Shown: positions 11,173 through 22,642 of the stretch, piece by piece | How the letters are laid out: every line of letters begins with the position of its first letter | Numbering within the stretch: the stretch's first letter is position 1 | NCBI GenBank assembly: GCA_030374765.1 | Contig: JARGXX010000071.1 | Location: forward strand, 1,488,001-1,552,000 | Length of the DNA stretch: 64,000 nucleotides | Source: Agarophyton chilense | Taxonomy: Eukaryota; Rhodophyta; Florideophyceae; Gracilariales; Gracilariaceae | Direction of reading: 5' to 3' | Position numbers and translations under genes: made by a program | The notes under the pieces: model-generated | Database searches by the model: none | What the model was told of the DNA's origin: nothing | Seen by the model: the letters and a program-made list of their open reading frames with translations, nothing else

Positions 11173-13232
11173 ACTTGGGAGTCTCCCCTGCGGGAGGGGC
11201 GTCTTCTAAGCCGGAGTTGAAGACGCCCGAGGCGCTCCAGCTTCGCTCCCCAGCTGTGACTATCCTTTCAAGGAAAACGGCTGACACCGACGTTAACTCG
11301 GGATACTTTAGTGTCCTCCGTCGCCCGTGGATACGGTCCCGTAATCTCCGTATTCCGGATCGAGTTATGGCAATGGCCAAGCGGAATTATAAAGTATTCG
11401 CCGACTTCGGCCTGTCCAACCAGTTTATGGTTCATCAAATATCTGTCCTGGATACAGGAGCCGCTCCTAACTTAATTCATGTTGAATTGTTACCCCCGCT
11501 GCTCCGGGTTCAAGTTCGTACCGGTCCACGTTTGGATATCGCCGATGCGAACAACAACCCGCTACGGACATTGGGTACAATTTCCCTCATGGTGAGGTTA
11601 GGCTCCTATCTCGTTCAACTGGAGTTTATTGTATGCAAGTCACTTGCAGCACCAGTCATACTGGGTTGTGACTTTTGCGACCGCTTCGTGGAAGCCATCC
11701 GTTCTCGGAATAGAACTGTGGAACTCGAAGACGGGTCTACGATCCCAATCGTTCGTAAACCCTTACAGGGAGCAGCGCGAACACGCGTTCCTCTCCCCGT
11801 CGCGCAGAAATCTGTGAAGAAGGACCCGGTGTCTACACGGGTAAAGGTTGCGAAGGCAGTGGCTATCCCGCCAGAAACCCAGGTTTGGGTCACAGTTGTT
11901 ACCAAGCAAATTGGTGTGCATGTGGTACAACCGAATCCGTCTCTGTATACGCGGCGTCAACTCGCCCTTGCGAATGGGGTTGTCTCCGTGGAACCGGATA
12001 AACCTTTCAAGGTTTTGGTAGCCAACTTTGGAAAGACAACGCAGCATTTGGTCAAACACCAGATCCTGGGTTCTGTTCTTCCACACCCGCATGCGGTCTT
12101 ACCTACAAAGATCTCTATCGCAGAGGCCCTTGGTGTGGCGGACCCTAAGGAGGGGGAGGATACTGCCGAAATCGCGGAAGACGGTGAGCATACGACTGCA
12201 GCTCCACACGCTGAACACTTTAAACCTCAGGAGGTTACGGCCTCTATCACAGGAGCAGACCAGACGGATCCTGTTCAGGAATTGGAGAAATGGGATCTCA
12301 ACCATGTACCCGCATCTCATCGGGAGAAGCTGAGGCACATGCTTCGTGAATTTACCCCCATGTGGGATGGTTCCCTTGGAACTATTGGGATTACAGAACA
12401 CCGCATCGACTTGTTACCGAACACTCGGCCTATTGCCCAACACCCTTACAGGGCTGGACCGAAAGCTCGGGAAGAGGAGATATCTCAGGTGGAGAAGATG
12501 CTTAAAGCGGGCGTTATTGAACCTGCCCAGTTCGCTTGGGCCTCACCAGTGGTGTTAGTTCCGAAACCGGATGGATCGTGGCGTTTCTGCATCGATTACA
12601 GACGCCTGAACGAGGTAACCATTAAGGATGTGTACCCGATCCCTCGGATGGACGAATACATCGACTCCCTTGGGAGCGCTACTGTTTTCTCTACCCTCGA
12701 CGCCAATTCGGGCTACTGGCAAGTCCTTATTAAGGAGGAAGATCGAGACAAAACGGCGTTCGTGTGTCATCAAGGACTTTTCCGATTCCGGAGGATGCCT
12801 TTTGGGTTGACAAATGCCCCCGCAACGTTTCAACGGGCGATAGACATTCTGTTGGCTCCCTTCAAGTGGAGGACGTGTCTAGTGTATTTAGACGACATTA
12901 TTGTCTTCTCCAACAACCTGGATGACCACCTCCAACACGTCAGGGACGTAATGAAGATACTCCGCGACGCGGGAATCACCTTGAAACTCAAGAAGTGCAA
13001 GTTTTTCACCGATTCGGTTAAGTATCTGGGTCATATCATCCGTCCCGGACAGCTTGCAATCGATGAAGTACGAGTGAAATCCTTGAAGGAAGCAAAACAC
13101 CCGAAAACTCAAACGGAGTTGCGATCCTTCTTAGGTCTGTGTAACGTGTATCGCCGATTTGTCCCGAACTTTGCGGATATTTTCACCCCCCTCAACAGGC
13201 TCCTGACGAAGGGACAACCAGTTGAACTGTAA
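11169..13232 (+). pseudogene. E1 pol, part 1: aspartic protease and reverse transcriptase
   Basis: In the -1 frame relative to gag. Protease: the active-site DTGA in SVLDTGAAPNLI, with the later hydrophobic signature VILGCDFCDRFV. A linker leads to the reverse transcriptase: WASPVVLVPKPDGSWRFC, then TLDANSGYWQ with the first catalytic Asp, then MPFGLTNAPATFQR, then the YLDD box with the other two catalytic residues, then the thumb/connection KYLGHIIRPG and FLGLCNVYRRF. All catalytic residues are present. The frame ends at TAA (13230-13232), where reading on would continue the normal protein. A CAA to TAA change would explain it. Confidence 0.9.
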
Positions 13233-14105
13233 CCTTTTGGCGACGCGGAAGCGTCTGCCTTCACGGCACTGGTGAATGCCGTAACATCCCCGCCAATCTT
13301 GGCTCTACCCAATCCTGAGCTCCCTTACGAAGTGGACACCGATGCTAGTGCAAACCAAGTAGGGTGTGCACTGTTCCAATCCTCTGAGGATGGTGAACGT
13401 CACCCTATTGTGTACTGGTCACGTTCCCTGAATGTCCATGAAAGGAACTACTCGGTCTCCGATAAAGAATGTTTAGCCGTTGTGTGGGCCTTAGCTACAC
13501 TTCGCCCCTATCTGATGGGTACTCGTTTCAAAGTCCATATGGACCACGCATGCTTGCGTTGGCTCCTGGAGATCTCCGAACCCTCGGGCCGCTTTATGCG
13601 CTGGCGTCTCCGACTGTCGGAATTCGACTTTGAGATCCTGTACAAGAAAGGGAAGCTGAACACTCAGGCTGATGCACTATCCCACTTGGGGACCACAGCG
13701 GAAACGGAACCCTACGAGGACGATGACATCCCATGTTTTATGGTATCGGACCTCGAGGGAGGAGCTCAACCGCTGACGGATGATGTTTGTGACGATATAC
13801 TCGTCAACGAGAGTCTGGATTCGCCGACCGGCTCTTTTATACCTATCTCTCCAGAGGAGATGATACGCGAGCAACAGCTCGACCCATTCTGTACACGGAT
13901 TCGGGCTCGCCTCAACGGAGGATTTCAGTTACCTTTCGAGGACGACGATCAGGGTTACCTAATCAGGACCGTTGGACCTCGCCCGAGGATAGTGGTGCCG
14001 CACACCCTACAAGAGAGGGTATTACACCTCACTCACTATGTGAAGGTTGGCGCCCACCCCGGGGGAAGAAAACTGTACCTAACGTTGAGAAGGGACTTTT
14101 ACTGA
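13233..14105 (+). pseudogene. E1 pol, part 2: RNase H and integrase zinc-binding region
   Basis: The same frame continues after the TAA. RNase H (Ty3-type) starts at YEVDTDASANQVGCALFQ, passes through YSVSDKECLAVVWAL with its catalytic Glu, and ends at QADALSHL. That ending has His where relatives usually have Arg, and MDHACL stands where TDHASL is usual. An acidic linker follows, then the start of the integrase HHCC zinc finger (HLTHYVK, HPGGRKLYLTLRRDFY). A TGA at 14103-14105 replaces the Trp seen at this point in E2 and E3 (DFYWP), which fits a TGG to TGA transition. Confidence 0.85.
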
Positions 14106-15707
14106 CCGGCAATGGCATTCGATTGTTACGCCGTCAGACGGGCCTGCGCCAATTGCGCCAAGAATGACGTCAAACTTCGAAAGCACTCTAAGAAGTTGAC
14201 GCTCTTCCCGGCACGGGCTCCACTCGAATTCGTGGCCATAGACATCCTAGGGGAGTTTATCAGGACGCCCCGAGGTCATCGGTATCTGCTTGTCATTTCT
14301 GACAGATTCTCTAAGTTAACGAGAACTGTGCCGCTGAAGCGGATCACCGCCGCTACCGTCGCGCAAGCGTTCGTGACCCATTGGGTGTTTGTATATGGAC
14401 CGCTGGTGCAGTTGTTATCCGACAACGGAGGGCAATTCGCATCAAAGTTCTTTCAGGATGTATGTCGAATCCTTGATGTAAGGAATTTATTGGTTACTAC
14501 GTATCACCCTCAGGGGAATGGCCAGGTAGAGAGGTTTAACCGCACGATACTCAACGCTTTGAGATCGTATGTTGCGGATCACCCCAAAAATTGGGACTTG
14601 TACACAGACGCTATCACGTATGCATACAACACCCAGGTAGATCGGGTTACATCGTTATCCCCATTTGAACTGGTACTGTCGAGGACACCGCCGCCGGTCG
14701 CCATCGAGGCTCAACCGACGCTGTCGACGTACCCGTCACCGGGATTGTACCGAGAAGCCTGGAAGGAGTGGCTTACGAAGATGGTGCCGATAGCCCGGAA
14801 AGCAATGGACAAAGCTCAACGCGCCTACAAGAAGGACTTTGACAATCGGGTTCGCAAACCTCTACCTCAGGTGGAGCCCGACGACTTCGTCTTCCTTCGA
14901 AAGGAATACTACAATCCTGAAAAGGAACGTAGGCACAAGCTTTCGCCAATTGTGGACGGACCCTATCGTGTGGTTTCTGTAGACCCGGACACGGTGGTAT
15001 TGGATATCGCTAACCGCCACGAACGGATCTCCAGGGACCGCATCACACGAGCGCCCAACCCAAATGTGGAAGTGGTGTCGGCACCAACGCCCTCCACAGG
15101 GGATGATTCAACGGAAGTTAACCCGTCAGGCGGAGATTCGAACACCCGCCCCGTTATACTTCCGCACCCGGAACGTGGTTTAACCGACCTACCGGAAACT
15201 TCAGATGCTCCCGAACCTGGGCCCGCTCCCTCAAGGGCCCAGTCAACGAACTATTACAGAGTTACTCCCCCACCGGAGGTAATCAAGCCTCCTCGCTCTC
15301 CGCCTAAGGAGGGGGAGGAGGACTTAGTTCCTTCGCAGGACGATGTTTCGGCGTCAGCCAGTCGCCCTAACAGGGAATCTAGTTCTCACAGTGAGACGGC
15401 GAGCCCGACCGAGCCGGCGACAGAGAAGTCACAACCCCAGCGTATGGGTAGCGACATCACCGCCAACCCAGCCGAGCACGACGTCAGAAAAGATGACGAA
15501 AACCCGCCTAGGGAGAGTCGTGTGGAGAACTCCGCACCCGGAACGCCTACAGAGCCGACGATCACCCGCCGCCGCGGACGAGACACTGAGGTGTCGCACA
15601 CTCAAACCCCGCTTTCTCGGGAACGAGCTGTGTCAGCGGACCCGCACGGGGAAGATTTCGACGACAAGGTTGACCAAATTTGGCTCTCCGTTATGGAAAG
15701 GGAATAG
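14106..15707 (+). pseudogene. E1 pol, part 3: integrase core and C-terminal domain
   Basis: Continues in frame from the zinc finger (CANCAK supplies the two Cys). The core shows the catalytic triad: Asp in FVAIDILGEF, Asp in LLSDNGGQF, Glu in GNGQVERFNRT. The usual YNTQVDRVTSLSPFELV segment follows, then the C-terminal domain (DDFVFLRKEYYNPEKERRHK, VDGPYRVVSV). A long Pro/Ser/Thr/Glu-rich tail follows to the stop at 15705. The integrase part is uninterrupted and catalytically complete. The chromodomain is not in this frame; it is reached downstream at 16257-16547 after disrupted linker sequence. Confidence 0.9.
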
Positions 15708-15872
15708 GAACTCCTATGGAGGCACTGGAACCCTCAGGAATGGGAAAGAAATGAGCGAGACCCGTCGGGGACAGCTCAGGAGAGTGCTAGCGCGTGCCGA
15801 AAGCGCCACCTCACATCCGCTTGCGGAGTGGGAACCGGCGCCCGCGCATTTATGTGGCACACGTCGAATGGC

Positions 15873-15972
15873 ACCGAGCCAATCAAAAGGCTCTGACGAC
15901 CAACCGTCGCGCAAACCGCCTCACCGAGCCAATCAAAAGGCTCTGACGACCAACCGTCGCGCAAACCGCCTC
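15873..15972 (+). repeat. Perfect tandem duplication, 2 x 50 bp
   Basis: The 50-bp unit beginning ACCGAGCCAATCAAAAGG at 15873 is repeated exactly at 15923. It lies in the linker between integrase and chromodomain. Because 50 is not a multiple of three it shifts the frame, and may be what cut the chromodomain off from pol. Confidence 0.9.
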
Positions 15973-16256
15973 CGTCGCACGGTGCATTGCACAAGAGCAA
16001 CCTTCGTCCCGGTAGCTAGGGTTGACGTTGAAGTCTTACCCCTCTGAGATTGGAGACGCTACCGCGTCGCGGTTTCTCAACTGTCACGGAATTTAAGAAC
16101 ACCGTTGTTATCGGGAAGATCTTAGCTTTAAGAAGAACCCAAAACTGGGCCGTTTTGACTCCGTAGACGGAAGTTACAACGTAGCCCACAAGCCACTCGG
16201 CGCCGTTCGGACGAAGTGCTGAGACCCGCTCGCAACACGGAAAAGAACCCACCGGG

Positions 16257-16547
16257 GTGTGTCTAGACCCTACGTTGACACCCTCAAGGGAACTAGAGCG
16301 TTCCAAGATGGAAGAGAAGCCCGAAAAGGGAAAAGTGTACCCGCAGGAATTCGTTATCGATCGCATCGTGCGTCACATCTACACCCCCGAGGGAGAAGTT
16401 CGCTACCAAGTCCGATGGTACGGATTCTCGCCTGATGAGGATACAGTGGAACCCATTGAGCACCTTCCGAGGTCTAAGGTTTTATCCTATCACCGACGCG
16501 CTCGGGTAACCTTGCCTCCAAATCTGGATCGTGCCCAAGTCGGGTAA
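16257..16547 (+). pseudogene. E1 chromodomain
   Basis: A frame containing EFVIDRIVRHIY, then YQVRWYGFSPDEDTVEP, then IEHLPRSKVLSYHRR: the beta-strand, aromatic and helix order of a chromodomain. Aromatic residues in such domains bind methylated histone tails. It ends DRAQVG, exactly as E2 does (52040 end). It is detached from integrase by frame-disrupting sequence between 15708 and 16256, including the 50-bp duplication. Confidence 0.85.
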
Positions 16548-16719
16548 GCCACCACGGGAACTGGTGTGGATGCGACCTCGAAGTGAGGAAGATGTTGGAC
16601 CTCTGAAGAGGAATTGAGGAGAGTATCCCGAAGAACACGTATTGAGAGGGAAGGTCTACTGGCCCTCGGCCTAGCGCCGTTAACCGGGGAACACAACACC
16701 GGTTATCGGGACAGTTTAT

Positions 16720-16890
16720 GATGAAAAAGGAAAAGAAGACCCACGAAGTGGAGAAGAAGATTAAGAAGAAGATTGGACCCTAGGAAGGGAAGAAGATGAA
16801 GACGAAGATGATGAAGATCCTAAGAAGGAAGAAGAGGAAGTAGAAGTTAAGATCCTAGGAAGGAAGAAGAAAAGAAGTTATGCAAATATC
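16720..16890 (+). repeat. Purine-rich, strand-asymmetric tract between pol and the antisense ORF of E1
   Basis: Almost pure A/G on the plus strand, built from AAGAAGAAG and GATGAAG motifs. It lies between the stop of pol/chromodomain and the stop of the antisense ORF. E2 (51900-52020) and E3 (60180-60375) have tracts of the same composition and polarity in the same place. Confidence 0.8.
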
Positions 16891-16944
16891 AGAAGTTTAC
16901 GATTGTCGCCAAGCTATGGACTCTACAATTGCCCGAAGGCGGAA

Positions 16945-17842
16945 CTACGGAAAGCCCGAGGAGGGACCCGCCCCACCGTTGGGATTCTGACCCTGATGGT
17001 ACGCCGAGGCGAAAGCCAACATCTGGCTCACATCCGTCATACCCGGGGGAATCGGAATGTTTGCGTTCACGAGGCCTTGTCGCACACTATCGGCTTGCGG
17101 AGTGGCAACCAGCGCCTGCACAAGGGTGTTCACACCCCACCCGGGGGGAGCAGATGGACCGCCACCGGATGCATTCGCCGCCGCAGCTGAGGTCGTTCCC
17201 ACTGGTTGGAAGGGTGCAGATGGCTCCACAGGGAGTACTCCACTAGGAGATGGCACGTCGTTATCCAACGCTGGATCGTCCAGGTCTACTGGAGGCTCGT
17301 ACTCGTAATCGTCGGTATAAATGAACCCCGTCGGGTGTCCCACCGGCATTGGTTGAGGCGAGTCAATCAGCGCCCGTGCTTGCGCCGCGCTGATGCGAAC
17401 CCCTTCAAAGGGATTGTAATAGACCCAGTTACCGGAGCCCGGATCGTACCGGCCAGGAGACTTGTCTCGCGCGGATCCTTCCCCTGCGGGCTGATTTGCA
17501 ACTGGAACTCGATCCCATTGGGTGTTGTCGATCACGTCCAAGATTGGATACAGGTCCTGCACGTTGCTGGCCGAACCCAACGCTGAGACAAGGTCGATCT
17601 GACGCATGATGGTCCGTAGCATCGGAGAAATCTCCACCCTGCTGGGGAGCTTCGTTGTCCGCCGGCGCGGAGGCCGACGGCCCCGAGAGTGGGTTGATGA
17701 CGTATGGGTTCATTCCCTTGAGAGGGCTGGTTGAGACTGCTGTTGCGAGAAGTTGCTTATCGCCGAAAGTCGGAGGAGTAGAAGAAAGTTGTACCGATGT
17801 GCCGGTTTTGTGGCGATCCTCAGAAGGGGTGAAGGACCCCAT
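16945..17842 (-). pseudogene. E1 antisense ORF (family-conserved, unknown function), internally shortened
   Basis: Runs opposite to gag-pol, with its ATG at 17842, about 80 bp inside the 3' LTR edge. The first 68 codons (MGSFTPSEDRHK...) are in one frame and the last 230 (to 16945) in another, joined near 17640. The C-terminal part contains VQDLYPILDVIDNTQWDRVP, then SPGRYDPGSGNWVYYNPFEG, then MPVGHPTGFIYTDDYEYEP. These align with the antisense products of E2 (IDIIGRVDWAVVP, FIFFNPWEQ, YGHPVGFVNSDDFYY) and E3 (DFVWYDPWTR). Relative to E2 and E3 the middle, about 300 residues, is missing. No catalytic motif, signal peptide or membrane segment is visible. Minus-strand TATATATAC lies about 10-20 bp upstream of the ATG. 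I do not recognise the family. Confidence 0.7.
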
Positions 17843-17910
17843 TGGGAGAAAAGTATATATAGTGACCGGAAAGCGAGACACCCGCGGCTCGGAATGTTCT
17901 TCCTCGTCTT

Positions 17911-17923
17911 AAGGAGGGGGAGA
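17911..17923 (+). other. Polypurine tract of E1
   Basis: AAGGAGGGGGAGA lies directly before the TG of the 3' LTR at 17924. It is the expected plus-strand DNA primer site for reverse transcription. E2 has the matching AAGGAGGGAGATA on its sense strand. Confidence 0.85.
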
Positions 17924-18846
17924 TGTAGAGCAACGCCCAGTTAGGGGATACTTGAAGATGCAACTCATAGAATGAGGGTTGAACCCTCCGAGGGTTATGA
18001 ATATGATCCCCTCTAAGGTGTGCTGAGGTGGCACGGTTTTCTGGTTAGAGTTCGCCTATGAAGGGAAGATTCGGATGGCCCATGGTTGGATTGGCCTCAT
18101 GATACACGTGGCTCAATTTCGGCACCGATTTTCGGATATTTGTTAGAACGTTGGACTTTTGGGCCCTGACAGTGGGATCTCCACGTGTATGGCCTTGAGC
18201 AGGTGTGCACTACTGTAATTAGTAGAGTTTAGTTAGTGGGCCCTACTTAGGGAGACGAGATCTGACAGTCCGAAGCTCAGAGTAAAGGGGAACCAAGGTT
18301 GGTCTTCGATACCTTTAGAGGTTCTTCGTCGCCATCGTTTCGGCCTTACAACCCGGAACGGGCTCTGGTTAGCAACGCCTGCGTAGGGACAAGACTCCAC
18401 TTGGAGAGTGCCCACATTTGGGTTTCGTGCAACCACCCCCTTGGGACCGCTCAGACGACCTGCGTGCACGATACCCCGTGGGGGTTCTGCTTACTTGTTG
18501 CGTGCTTTTTGTGTTTCCTTTCGAGGACAGGTTTTCGCCCCTGTATTGGGTTTCTTTTGTTGTTTCGCCTCTTTTCTGGTTCTCGGGTCCGGTGCCTGTC
18601 AGTGCCCGACCCTTGCCCCGTTTTTCCTCTTCGCCGGATTTTCCCCCATTCTTTGGGATACCCATACCCATTCCCGACCCAACGGTTTCTACCCCTCACC
18701 TCCGTCGGTACTGCCAGAATCCCCCGTGGGAGTTACACCCCACACTACGGGTGGAACGGAGGGCTTTGTCTCTGAGTCTGCCTCCCCCAGGGAGCAAGGC
18801 TTCGAACACCTTTAGAGCACTTCCCGTCGCCGGGTTTTGCTCCACA
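17924..18846 (+). repeat. 3' LTR of E1
   Basis: 923 bp, the same length as the 5' LTR, with about 21 substitutions and no obvious indels. It is followed at once by the target duplication GGTGT. Confidence 0.95.
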
Positions 18847-19039
18847 GGTGTCGCCTTTCGAGCGACGGTTCTTAGATAAGAAGAGAGTGTGCGGAAAGCG
18901 GCCAGGTATTCCTGAACAATGTGGATAAAATCTGTATTCAAGATGCAGATGTACAGATTGGGCGGTACGTTATGCACACGAAATCGGCTCGAAAACCCTT
19001 GTGACAACACAAATAACCAGGTAACAGTAGAGAAAACAA

Positions 19040-19168
<129 letters not shown>

Positions 19169-19498
19169 AGAAGGCTGTAAAAAAGGGGCGGTGATTAAGA
19201 AACACTAGAGCGTATCCTCGGAACAAGAGCTATAGCTTAGAACGGTTAAGAACTGATATTATAACTGACTTTTTGTGGTAAACCACTTCAGGATTTCTAG
19301 CACTCACCAAGATGGCGTTTAGGTTGGTTGGTTGTTGGTTGGCTTTCGCTGTCTTCACCTGGGCCTTGCGCCCTTTAATGGGGCTAGAGGCAAAACATAT
19401 ACTGTACAGTAAGGCATACACGTGGCGTGCCACAACATAATTATCTAAACACTACCAAATAAAACATTTGGTGATGGAACCTTACGGTGTACATTAAA

Positions 19499-20362
19499 TG
19501 AAGAGCAACGTCCTTCAGGGAGGTTTTTGGGGACTTAAGTTTTTTCCGGAGCCTCCGGCGTGCAACCTCGTTATGAGTAGGAGTAATCCGTTTCACGGCG
19601 ATGGCCGGAACGCCGGTGATGCACCGGCGGGACCGGGTGCCATACACGTGGCCGCAGCGCCCGCGCGACACGTGGCCGCCAGATTGGCCCCTTTTGTTAG
19701 ACGGACATTTAGCTATTTAGGATAGACTTTATTTATTGTATTCTACGGTGACTACAGTACTTAGGCCGCCGGCCTCGCGGCCGCCGGTCCAGTAAAGTCT
19801 CCCCAACAAGGGTGATCTTGGTCTTCCAGATCTTGGCTCTGGGTCGAACCGCCTGCGCGGATATACAACTCCTTACGGAGGGATTTCCCGTGGTGCACGG
19901 CTTCCCAACCCCCTTGGACGTTCAAGCAGCCTTCGTGTGTGGGGTATCTATTCCCACTTTCGTGGTTCCGCCCGTGTATACGGTTTGCTACACCCGGCAG
20001 TGACGGCTATTCCCGAGTCCCCTCTTGCGACTCGTGGTCAAACTCGCCCTCTTGCCTCCGTTCCCATTTTCCTTCCCTTTTCCTCCCCTTCATTGGGCAA
20101 TTCCCGCTCTTGCGGCTCGCATTGACACCTGTCGTGCTCGCCACTCTCGTGGGTTTTGCCTCCTCAGAGGATACGCAAGCACGGCTTCAGCGGATATCCT
20201 CGGCTTCTTTCAGCCTCCCTGCGCCCGTCGCGACGGTTCGGCTCCGGCTTACACCCGGCATTGCGCGCCGATCCCTGGGAGGGCTCCACCGCGCCGGTTA
20301 CCTCGTGAGAGGAAGATCTGGACGTCTTCGTGGGCTTTTTCCCTTGGGGGCATTGTCCTACA
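19499..20362 (+). mobile_element. Solo LTR of an E2-related family
   Basis: 864 bp beginning TGAAGAGCAACGTCCTTCAG and ending GTCCTACA, flanked on both sides by TTAAA (19494-19498 and 20363-20367). The termini match those of the E2 LTR (49037-49924 read on the minus strand: TGAAGTGCAATGTTCTTC ... GTCCTACA), and internal blocks match too. A lone LTR inside one target duplication is the product of recombination between the two LTRs of a former full element. The open frames inside (such as 19939-20382) are not genes. Confidence 0.9.
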
Positions 20363-20367
20363 TTAAA

Positions 20368-22642
20368 TACAGTACTTCCTAATAAACATTCTCCTGTCCA
20401 TATCTTTCCATGAAGTAATTCTTCTCATAACTTCTTGTATTCGAGTATAGCCCAAGCAATAGCTTATGAATGCCCTATGACGACTTCGTAATATGTCGAT
20501 CAGTCGAACTGAGGTGCATCCAGAATGCTACACATTCCAACACGTGAAAAAAGCGAAGGGTATTCTCAATGACCACACGCCTCCCCCAAAACTTGAATTT
20601 TACTTAATGCGTACGTGTAAAAAGCAACAAAGGTAAAGGATAAAAACGAAAAATGCACACCAACAACCAAACGGGTTTTTACTTATGCGGTAAAGAACAG
20701 GTCTGGTTTTGCGCCCTCGACCGCCGCACTTGCTGCCAACTTAATTCATAATCAAGTGATTGAATGACGCAAGAGAAAGGTCTAAGAAGCCTAGAAAGCA
20801 GCGGAAACAAATGAAAAACGTGCGCAAGATTGACATGAAAAGCAACTAGAATCGGATATTGGAAAAAAGAAACGCAAGCGCGAAAAGGCAACCAAGCAGG
20901 AGAAGAAGCAGAAACAACTTGCTCTCAAGCGACATTTGAAGAACGAAAAAAACAGTTCCAGAGCTCAAGCAAATGCGCAGACTGTGCAAGAGAAGAAGAA
21001 AAATTCAATCGTTTAATGTAGTGCAGGTCCAAGTAAAACCAGGCTGCAAAAGTTCGAAGCGTCTAACAAAAACGCATAACCGTGGAAAAGATTTCACAAC
21101 CGTTCTGAAACCTTTGTCACCTTTAATAAAAAGTTGAAAATATCAAGAGCTCAATGGAAATTGGATGAGGTTCACAACAAAGAAAAGGGCAACATCGCGC
21201 AAAATTCTGCACGGGCGGTGTTATAGGTGCGCAATTTGGATCGTGAACTTGCGGTTACGCATGATCTGATATTTGATTATTCAGTTGGTGACCGGATCTG
21301 TTTTGATGACGTTGAGTTTAAGCCATTCACGGTAGTTAGGAATCTAATTTATGTTTAACATTGGCGTAAGGAGGTATTAGAGAAAGAAACAGGGAAAAGG
21401 GCAAGAAGTTATTGTAGCTCGCTTCACAAGCAAATAATTGGCGTTGAACTTCGTCTTAGCGTTTGGAGAAGCCTTTTCTACCCGGTAATTAAAATTGTGT
21501 TTAAATTGGTGCATCGTCGATCTCCAGAGCCTGAACGAAACAGAAAGCTGTTCCAATTTACCCTGGTCTGGAAGGGTACATCTTAAATCTACTGTTTTAA
21601 CGCTTTCCTTGAATAGCATTTTTTCTGTGAAAATTGCTTAAAAAGTGCTGTCAATATTTTAACGACAAAGACATTTTTTTAACAACGTGCAAAATGACAC
21701 AGAAAATTGACCAGGAACACGTAGATCAAGCGCAAACTGCAAAAAAATCTTTGTGGATTTAAATATGTCAGAAAATGATGTAAGATAAATATATTTTTTA
21801 ATCAGGTTAGCGCCAAAGCCCGAATTCGGCGTATAATTGACCGAGCAAACCTTAGCACCATTGTCCAAGACACTATCATTCCTCCCCTACAATTCTAGGG
21901 AAAATCGTCCGCCTATTCATAATTTCTATTTTATTTTGTTGCAAAGACTGGGACATAACAACTAAGCACTCGCAAAAGCCTGAATATGTGCTTCGGCAGA
22001 TCCTATAGAAGAGTTCAGGATGGGCAATGATTACCAGACAGTTCAAGAAACCCGGGGTAGGGTAAGGCAAAGCTATCTTAACCTAACGGTTATAAACGTA
22101 ATAGTGATCCAATGATAGACATACATGTGTGCAATGAAATAGCAGCATAGAATTATCCGGTAGAGATGCCCGAAGTCTTTTTTATGGCCGAAATATCTAG
22201 CTTTCTCATCCATTGTTACAGATCATAAACGCATTGTCAAGATGAAAAGTTTTTAGGACGTGCCTCTCCCATTACCAAGAGGTGATAGACCACAATCTTA
22301 GGTATCTAATTCAAGTAGGTCACAATCGCAAGTAATCGAATTGTGGGAGTCCAGGATAGTAAGTTTATATCGCGGATGACGAAATGAACTTGCGTGCTCT
22401 TTGTTTAAATAAGGTACAACTCACAATTTCCTGAACATATACTTTGCGACAAACAAATAAAATTGAGGCGTCGCAGAGGCAAGCATGCTCTTCACTAACA
22501 TTCATATTGGCCGCCAAAGATGTTTTTGCCGTCTGAGCGTCACCTTTGCTCTTTAGACATGAGATTTTTTGTGAAATCGAAAGGGCAAGACAATTCTATG
22601 AAACTACACACACACCAATGATGACCTCTACAATTGTCGGGT
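20368..22642. other. Intergenic, no recognisable gene
   Basis: AT-richer sequence with many stops in all frames. A lysine/glutamine-rich stretch near 20860-21060 on the plus strand (QEKKQKQLALKRHLKN) looks like coding sequence but is short and broken. The right end presumably contains the 3' untranslated region of the kinase. Confidence 0.5.

Larger units (their letters stand above)
7992..18846 (+). mobile_element. E1: complete-ended Ty3/gypsy LTR retrotransposon with chromodomain and antisense ORF
   Basis: Two 923-bp LTRs (7992-8914 and 17924-18846) bound a 10,855-bp element. Both LTRs begin TGTAGAGCAACG and end GCTCCACA. The bases before the element (7987-7991) and after it (18847-18851) are both GGTGT, a 5-bp target duplication that proves the ends. 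Order inside: gag, protease, reverse transcriptase, RNase H, integrase, chromodomain, purine-rich tract, an antisense ORF, polypurine tract. By eye about 21 differences separate the LTRs (roughly 2.3 %), most of them transitions, so the insertion is not brand new. Three in-frame stops interrupt gag and pol, so the copy is probably defective. Confidence 0.95.
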
